This document shows positions 7,146-11,499 of a stretch of DNA of 11,499 bases, piece after piece; position 1 is the stretch's first letter; each line of letters begins with the position of its first letter. Origin of the DNA: Actinomycetota bacterium (GTDB lineage: Bacteria; Actinomycetota; Actinomycetes; Nanopelagicales; Nanopelagicaceae). The stretch lies in assembly GCA_009705165.1 (NCBI GenBank), contig WLCU01000016.1, positions 1 through 11,499 on the forward strand, written 5' to 3'. Both the position numbers and the translations under genes were made by a program. The notes under the pieces are model-generated. The model saw nothing but the letters and a program-made list of their open reading frames with translations. It was not told the DNA's origin and made no database searches.

Positions 7146-8126
7146 ATGGAGAGCACAGTGAACTTTGCAATGGTTGGCTTGGGGCGCATGGGCGCCAATA
7201 TCGTTCGTCGATTGGGCCAATCAGGAATCACATCCGTAGTTCATGATGTTAGCCCCGAAGCAATCAACACATTAGCAAGTGAAGGTTTTACACCAGCGCC
7301 AGATTTGGCAGCTCTTGCTGCTGCCCTTCCAACGCCCCGCACTGTCTGGGTCATGGTTCCGGCAGGTGTTACAGATTCAACAATCCAAGCCGTTGCAGCC
7401 CATCTTTCACCGGGCGACACAATCATCGATGGCGGAAACTCTTATTATAAAAATGATTTAGTTAATGCAAAAAAACTGGCCGACAAAGGAATTAACTTTG
7501 TCGATGTTGGAACAAGTGGTGGTGTTTACGGTTTAGAACGCGGCTATAGCTTGATGATAGGTGGAGATGCACAGGTAGTAGCAGCCCTTGATCCAATCTT
7601 TAAGGCACTTGCCCCAGGCCTTGATGCGGCAGAGCGCACACCAGGGCGTACTGGATCGCCGGCGCAAAGTGAATATGGATATTTACATTGTGGACCAGTT
7701 GGCGCTGGGCACTTTGTGAAGATGGTTCATAACGGAATTGAATACGGAATGATGGCCGCTTTTGCTGAAGGCCTTGCAATTTTTGAAGCTGCCGATGAAA
7801 TGACACCTGCTTATGATTTAGATATCCCTGAAATTACTGAAGTGTGGCGACGCGGAAGTGTTGTTGCCTCATGGTTATTGGACTTAACTGCCCAGGCGCT
7901 TCAAGAGAGTAAAGACTTAGGCGAATATTCAACCGAGGTTAGCGATAGTGGTGAAGGTCGCTGGACTGTGCAAGCTGCAATTGAAGCTGGAATCCCGGCG
8001 CACGTATTAAGTGCATCGCTATATTCACGCTTTGCTTCCAGAGACAATGATGATTTTGCCAACCGAGTTCTAAGTGCCATGCGCTATAAATTTGGCGGAC
8101 ACAATGAAAAACCTAAAGGTAAATAG
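7146..8126 (+). CDS. gnd: 6-phosphogluconate dehydrogenase, decarboxylating (short type)
   Basis: Oxidatively decarboxylates 6-phosphogluconate to ribulose-5-phosphate with NAD(P)H formation. The short 326-residue form belongs to the YqeC/GntZ-like group rather than the roughly 470-residue Gnd. Seen: Rossmann motif GLGRMG (11-16), DGGNSYYKND (95-104), substrate loop DVGTSGGVYG (120-129), and the catalytic block GHFVKMVHNGIEYG (188-201) with Lys192, Asn196 and Glu199. The GTG at 7122 is in frame directly after the pgl stop and would add eight residues (MPPSRLVG). I choose 7146 because homologues begin just before the GLGRMG strand and a TAGACT box sits 7 nt before it. GTG at 7158 is also possible. 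Short-type enzymes are often NAD-preferring, but that cannot be settled from sequence alone. The next gene starts on the base after its stop. Confidence 0.92.
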   Translation: MESTVNFAMVGLGRMGANIVRRLGQSGITSVVHDVSPEAINTLASEGFTPAPDLAALAAALPTPRTVWVMVPAGVTDSTIQAVAAHLSPGDTIIDGGNSYYKNDLVNAKKLADKGINFVDVGTSGGVYGLERGYSLMIGGDAQVVAALDPIFKALAPGLDAAERTPGRTGSPAQSEYGYLHCGPVGAGHFVKMVHNGIEYGMMAAFAEGLAIFEAADEMTPAYDLDIPEITEVWRRGSVVASWLLDLTAQALQESKDLGEYSTEVSDSGEGRWTVQAAIEAGIPAHVLSASLYSRFASRDNDDFANRVLSAMRYKFGGHNEKPKGK

Positions 8127-9533
8127 TTGAAACGTGCCGATGTTTTGGTGCTCTTTGGAGCTACCGGTGATTTAGCAAAGAAAAAACTTTTCCCGGCACT
8201 CTATGAGATGGAAGAAGCAGGGGAGTTAGAGATTCCCGTCTTTGCCGTTGCCTCATCTAAATGGAGCCAGGATGAATTCAAAGCCACCGTTGAAAAATCG
8301 ATCAGGGATCGAAATGAATCAATTGGTCAGTTAGTTAATGAACGCGTCTTAAAGAATCTGCTCGATGAAATGCAGTTAGTAGTTGGCGATTACAAAGAGG
8401 CAACAACCTTTGAAAAACTACATGATGCTTTGGCTGGCTTTGATTTACCCGTTGTTTATTTAGCTATTGCTCCTGGAATGTTTGCCGATGTAACCCGAGG
8501 CCTGAACGCCGTAGGTTTAACCGATAGTGCCCGCGTGGTTGTAGAAAAGCCTTTTGGCCGAGACCTTGCTTCGGCAGTGGCGTTAGATGATTCATTGAAA
8601 AAGCTATTGCCAGAAGATCAGATTTATCGCATCGACCATTACTTAGGTAAAGAGTCTGTAGAAGATCTGCTGGTTTTCCGCTTTGCGAACACTCTTTTTG
8701 AGCCGGTCTGGAACCGCAACTACATCTCTAATATCCAAATAACTATGACGGAAGATTTTGGCATCGAAGGCCGCGGAAAGTTCTATGACGAAGTCGGTGC
8801 TACTCGAGATGTGCTGCAAAACCACTTATTGCAAGTTTTAACAATGCTGACAATGGAACCACCAATTGACATGAGTGCAGCTGCGCTACAAAATGAAAAG
8901 ATTAAAGTCTTATCGGCAGTGCGCGATGTGAGTCCCGAAAACGTTGTTCGAGGTCAGTATGTGGGCTACTTAGAGGAAGTCGGTGTGGCCGAGCATTCTC
9001 AAACCGAAACCTTTGTTGCAATGCGTTTGTTTATTGATAACTGGCGCTGGGCGGGTGTGCCAATTTATTTACGGACCGGCAAAAAAATGGCTGAAACAAC
9101 AATGGAGGCTGTAGTTGAATTTAAGCAGCCACCTCGCCAGCTATTTACAGCTAAAGGTGAACCTGCACCTGAACCAAATATTGTTCGTTTTCGAATGGGC
9201 CGGCATGATGGCGTTGATTTATCACTACAAGCTAAATCCCCTGGTTCTGATTTAGTAACTAATACCGTGGACCTAACTGTGGAATTTGCTGCAGCTCTTG
9301 GACAACGAAAAGAGGCTTACGAGCGCCTTCTTGATGCGGCAATTCTGGGCGATCATTTCCGATTCACGCGCATCGATGCCGTGTTGCAGTCATGGCAGAT
9401 TCTTGAAGATATTTTAAAGAGCCCTACAAAACTTCATCCCTACTTTGATGATGCGTGGGGTCCTGAAGAAGCACAAGAAATGGTTCCGGGGGGATGGACA
9501 ACGGTCGGCAAATTAGCCGATAAGACTCCGTAA
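8127..9533 (+). CDS. zwf: Glucose-6-phosphate 1-dehydrogenase
   Basis: Oxidises glucose-6-phosphate to 6-phosphogluconolactone with reduction of NAD(P)+, the entry step of the oxidative pentose phosphate pathway. The 468 residues are slightly shorter than the usual 480-510. Motifs: N-terminal GATGDLAKKKLFPALY (11-26) for cofactor binding, VVEKPFGRDL (138-147), and the substrate/catalytic signature RIDHYLGKE (168-176). Further conserved blocks are RDVLQNHLLQVLTML (227-241) and WAGVPIYLRTGK about 70 residues later. It starts with TTG immediately after the gnd stop (TAG-TTG), with AAAGG (8115-8119) 7 nt upstream, so translation is coupled. The opcA gene that often follows zwf in Actinobacteria is absent; tgt on the other strand ends 4 nt beyond the stop. 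Confidence 0.95.
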   Translation: MKRADVLVLFGATGDLAKKKLFPALYEMEEAGELEIPVFAVASSKWSQDEFKATVEKSIRDRNESIGQLVNERVLKNLLDEMQLVVGDYKEATTFEKLHDALAGFDLPVVYLAIAPGMFADVTRGLNAVGLTDSARVVVEKPFGRDLASAVALDDSLKKLLPEDQIYRIDHYLGKESVEDLLVFRFANTLFEPVWNRNYISNIQITMTEDFGIEGRGKFYDEVGATRDVLQNHLLQVLTMLTMEPPIDMSAAALQNEKIKVLSAVRDVSPENVVRGQYVGYLEEVGVAEHSQTETFVAMRLFIDNWRWAGVPIYLRTGKKMAETTMEAVVEFKQPPRQLFTAKGEPAPEPNIVRFRMGRHDGVDLSLQAKSPGSDLVTNTVDLTVEFAAALGQRKEAYERLLDAAILGDHFRFTRIDAVLQSWQILEDILKSPTKLHPYFDDAWGPEEAQEMVPGGWTTVGKLADKTP

Positions 9534-9537
9534 AAAT

Positions 9538-10779
9538 CTAGTCCCGAGATTGTCCGCTCTTATGTTTGTAGCGGCCCATGAAATCAGCTTTCATCTCGGC
9601 AAAGTTTCCATCGATTAATGCTTGGCGCATTTGATCGACTAGGCGCACAATAAATCGCTCATTGTGAATTGTGGCTAACGTGGCTGCAATTAATTCCTTA
9701 CCGCGGAATACATGGTGCATATAAGCCCGTGTGTAGTGCGTACAGGTATAACAGTCACATTCATCATCAATGGCCGTGAAATCGCGCTTATAACCGCTGT
9801 TAGATAGGTTAAAACGCCCTTCCATCGTGTACACAGCGCTAGTACGTGCAATTCGTGATGCTAAAACGCAATCAAATGTGTCAATTCCATTTTCAACACC
9901 TACAAATAAATCTTCGGGTGCGCCAATACCAAGAAGGTGCTTTGGTTTATTTTCAGGCAGTACTTGATTGACCCACGAAACAATTGTTCCCAGAGAATGT
10001 TTATCAAGTGCCCCGCCGATTCCGAAGCCGTCAAATGATTGACCTGAAGATTCAAGGCCACCTAAGTCGCCGGCGGCTTTTCGTCGCAAATCTTCATATT
10101 GGGCGCCTTGAATTACCCCAAAAAGAGCCTGGTAGGGCTTGGTATTTCGCTCATCGGTCAGACGTTTGTGTTCATCAAGACAGCGCACCGCCCATGCCAA
10201 TGTGCGATCCATTGCTAGCTCTTGGTAAGGACGGGTGTTATGCAAAGTAGTGCACTCATCAAAGGCAAACATGATGTCTGCGCCAATTTGATGCTGTACC
10301 TGCATAGAAACTTCAGGAGTAAATCGGTGCATGGAACCATCAATGTGGGATTTAAAAGTTACGCCTTCATCATCAACATGTGCCAAACGATCTTTATTGC
10401 CAGCAATGACATCATCGCGGCGAAAAGTCTGGGCATCCATCGCTAAGACTTTCTTAAAGCCAACCCCTAGTGATAACACTTGAAATCCACCCGAGTCAGT
10501 AAAAGTTGGTCCGGGCCAGTTCATAAATTCACCTAGACCGCCGGCCTGATCTAATACATCTGGTCCAGGCTGTAAGTACAAGTGGTAGGCATTTGCTAAT
10601 AACGCTTGGGCACCAAGATCGGCCATCGTCTCTGGCAGAACTGATTTAACTGTGGCTTTAGTACCGACCGGAATAAAAGCGGGGGTCTGAATCTGGCCGT
10701 GGGGAGTTGTGATTGTGCCAACTCGTGCCAATGAGTTTTCTTTGGCGTGGTTGATATCAAAGGAGAAACCAGTACTCAA
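9538..10779 (-). CDS. tgt: Queuine/preQ1 tRNA-ribosyltransferase (TGT)
   Basis: Swaps guanine at the wobble position 34 of GUN-anticodon tRNAs for a 7-deazaguanine, in the queuosine pathway. 413 residues. Seen: GTKATVKSVLP (39-49), the DSGGFQ active-site loop (95-100, Asp95), MFAFDECT (170-177), GFGIGGAL (251-258), the presumed nucleophile Asp303 in FDCVLASR, and the zinc site CDCYTC (Cys341, 343, 346) with His372. The start is TTG: an in-frame TGA lies just upstream and no other start codon intervenes, while AAAGG sits 8 nt before it. The loop after the nucleophile reads SRIARTSAVYT, where many bacterial enzymes have TR..RNG, and GGALDK replaces the proteobacterial GGLAVGE; this may be a lineage feature. 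No queuosine-synthesis genes are in view, so salvage is possible. Confidence 0.93.
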   Translation of the reverse strand: MSTGFSFDINHAKENSLARVGTITTPHGQIQTPAFIPVGTKATVKSVLPETMADLGAQALLANAYHLYLQPGPDVLDQAGGLGEFMNWPGPTFTDSGGFQVLSLGVGFKKVLAMDAQTFRRDDVIAGNKDRLAHVDDEGVTFKSHIDGSMHRFTPEVSMQVQHQIGADIMFAFDECTTLHNTRPYQELAMDRTLAWAVRCLDEHKRLTDERNTKPYQALFGVIQGAQYEDLRRKAAGDLGGLESSGQSFDGFGIGGALDKHSLGTIVSWVNQVLPENKPKHLLGIGAPEDLFVGVENGIDTFDCVLASRIARTSAVYTMEGRFNLSNSGYKRDFTAIDDECDCYTCTHYTRAYMHHVFRGKELIAATLATIHNERFIVRLVDQMRQALIDGNFAEMKADFMGRYKHKSGQSRD

Positions 10780-10804
10780 TGGCTCGACCTTTCATATTTG
10801 AAGT

Positions 10805-10820
10805 AGTTGAAGATTCAACT
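10805..10820. promoter_or_regulatory. Perfect palindrome, candidate MarR operator
   Basis: AGTTGAA-GA-TTCAACT: 7-bp arms around a 2-bp centre, in the 61-nt gap between the divergent tgt and marR starts. The TTGA...TCAA core and 16-bp size resemble known MarR-family sites. It overlaps the place where a -35 element for marR would lie, and on the other strand it contains a TTGAAT 16 nt from a TATGAA that could serve tgt. Autorepression, with possible effect on tgt, is an inference. Confidence 0.5.
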
Positions 10821-10827
10821 GTTAGCG

Positions 10828-10833
10828 TAGACT
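10828..10833 (+). promoter_or_regulatory. Probable leaderless -10 box before marR
   Basis: TAGACT ends 7 nt before the marR ATG at 10841, and the intervening GTTAACC is no Shine-Dalgarno. Box and spacing are identical to those before gnd. A possible -35, TTGAAG at 10807-10812, lies 15 nt upstream and inside the palindrome. Confidence 0.5.
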
Positions 10834-10840
10834 GTTAACC

Positions 10841-11323
10841 ATGGCAGACCAAAACGCTACCGCACCTAGATGGCTCAATGCTGCCGAAATGAAGGCTTGG
10901 CGCCGTTACATTATCGCCAGTCGTCGTTTGCTAGAAGCGCTAGATAATGATTTAGAGGACCACGATTTATCTATGGCCGATTATGAAATTCTGGCGCAGT
11001 TAAGCGATGCTCCCGATCGCAAAATGCGTATGAGCGAACTTGCCGAAATAGCACTGTTATCGCGCTCGCGGTTATCACACCGGATGAAGGTCATGGAAAA
11101 AGCAGGTTGGGTAAAACGCGAAGCCTGCCCATCTGATAAACGCGGATATTTCGCGGTGATGACTGCCAAAGGGTGGAAAGCGATTGTCGCTGCCGCGCCA
11201 GATCATGTAAACAGTGTGCGCAACCGATTTGTTGATCACTTATCAAAGGCTGATCAAGATGCGCTTGCGCAGATATTGTCACGCATTGAAGATTCATTAC
11301 GAAAAGAAGTCAGCGAAGAGTAA
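10841..11323 (+). CDS. MarR-family transcriptional regulator
   Basis: 160-residue winged helix-turn-helix regulator of the MarR class, which usually binds palindromic DNA as a dimer and is released by small ligands or oxidation. Seen: an N-terminal helix for dimerisation (about 14-38), SMADYEILAQLSDAP (44-58), MRMSELAEIALLSRSRLSHRM (62-82) as the helix-turn-helix with recognition helix at about 74-84, LEKAGW-like MEKAGWVKRE (85-94), and the wing motif SDKRGYFAVMTAKG (98-111). The C-terminal helix (about 115-157) completes the dimer interface. A Cys at 96 lies next to the wing, but redox sensing is speculative. The gene is monocistronic: divergent from tgt, followed by a strong terminator. A palindrome lies just before its promoter. 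Its ligand and targets are not evident. Confidence 0.92.
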   Translation: MADQNATAPRWLNAAEMKAWRRYIIASRRLLEALDNDLEDHDLSMADYEILAQLSDAPDRKMRMSELAEIALLSRSRLSHRMKVMEKAGWVKREACPSDKRGYFAVMTAKGWKAIVAAAPDHVNSVRNRFVDHLSKADQDALAQILSRIEDSLRKEVSEE

Positions 11324-11336
11324 AGATTTATTGCAT

Positions 11337-11371
11337 AAAAAAACCCGCCACATAGAGTGGCGGGTTTTTTT
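11337..11371. terminator. Bidirectional intrinsic terminator
   Basis: CCCGCCAC (11344-11351) pairs with GTGGCGGG (11357-11364) around an ATAGA loop. The stem is flanked by seven A on the left and seven T on the right, so it works as a rho-independent terminator for marR on the forward strand and for the convergent gene on the reverse strand. Confidence 0.93.
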
Positions 11372-11380
11372 AATTGCTAA

Positions 11381-11499
11381 TTACTTAGCAGCTGCCTTCT
11401 TGCGACGGCGCTTCTTTGGAGCAGCTGTTGCAGCTGCTGCCTTCTTACGACGCTTTGGAGCAGCCTTCTTAGCTGCTGCCTTCTTGCGCTTCTTTGGAG
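11381..11499 (-). CDS. Histone H1-like Lys/Ala-rich basic protein, C-terminal end
   Basis: Partial gene on the reverse strand, cut by the right edge; 38 codons plus TAA are visible. The tail has 14 Lys, 6 Arg, 14 Ala, 3 Pro and 1 Thr, with no acidic residue, in phrases such as PKKRKKAAAKKAA and APKRRKKAAAA. Such AKP-rich tails occur in histone H1-like nucleoid proteins and as C-terminal extensions of actinobacterial HU; they bind and condense DNA without sequence preference. Every Lys codon is AAG, as in the binding-protein gene, which suggests strong expression. Whether an HU domain precedes the tail cannot be seen. A basic tail on a ribosomal or other nucleic-acid-binding protein is an alternative. 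It ends 10 nt from the shared terminator. Confidence 0.75.
   Translation of the reverse strand, partial: PKKRKKAAAKKAAPKRRKKAAAATAAPKKRRRKKAAAK
11384..11497 (-). repeat. 39-bp / 13-residue tandem repeat in the basic tail
   Basis: Prolines recur every 13 residues in the visible protein: unit 1 PKKRKKAAAKKAA (11497-11459), unit 2 PKRRKKAAAATAA (11458-11420), unit 3 PKKRRRKKAAAK (11419-11384, one residue short). More units may lie beyond the window. Confidence 0.8.

Noticed and set aside
9984..10446. Forward open frames opposite tgt
   Set aside because: Shadows of the conserved reverse-strand tgt; no domain, no Shine-Dalgarno.

Overview
The window looks like chromosomal DNA of a small-genome, moderate-GC actinobacterium, most plausibly a freshwater planktonic lineage (acI / Nanopelagicales-like). 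This is an inference from several signs: an actinobacterial-type bPH6 membrane protein, a lysine/alanine-rich histone-H1-like tail, very tight gene packing, frequent GTG/TTG starts, and TAGACT boxes exactly 7 nt before start codons that lack a Shine-Dalgarno (leaderless style). No mobile element, CRISPR array, tRNA or rRNA is visible.

Region 1 (1-5805) is a family-5 (di/oligopeptide-type) ABC importer. It holds the C-terminal part of the substrate-binding protein, a spacer with two strong hairpins, a permease enlarged by extra membrane helices (DppB-like), a second permease (DppC-like), and a fused double ATPase (DppD+DppF in one chain). Between the second permease and the ATPase lies a reverse-strand gene for a bPH6-type membrane protein. 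Its stop codon overlaps the permease stop, and its start is 34 nt from the divergent ATPase start.

Region 2 (5815-9533) is a compact forward run: a TRIC/UPF0126 membrane protein, 6-phosphogluconolactonase, a short-type 6-phosphogluconate dehydrogenase, and glucose-6-phosphate dehydrogenase. The last three form the complete oxidative branch of the pentose phosphate pathway (glucose-6-P to ribulose-5-P plus reduced nicotinamide cofactor). The genes overlap or nearly abut. A probable internal leaderless promoter lies in front of the dehydrogenase pair.

Region 3 (9538-11499) has the queuosine-pathway enzyme Tgt on the reverse strand, converging on zwf with only 4 nt between stops. Divergent from tgt is a MarR-family regulator, and the 61-nt gap between them carries a perfect 7+2+7 palindrome that is a good candidate operator. 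A bidirectional terminator separates marR from a convergent gene, cut by the window edge, that encodes a basic histone-H1-like tail built of 13-residue repeats.

The most interesting points are the antisense bPH6 gene inside the transporter locus, the enlarged permease, the marR/tgt palindrome, the shared TAGACT leaderless architecture and the histone-like repeat protein. I see no obviously new multi-gene system.
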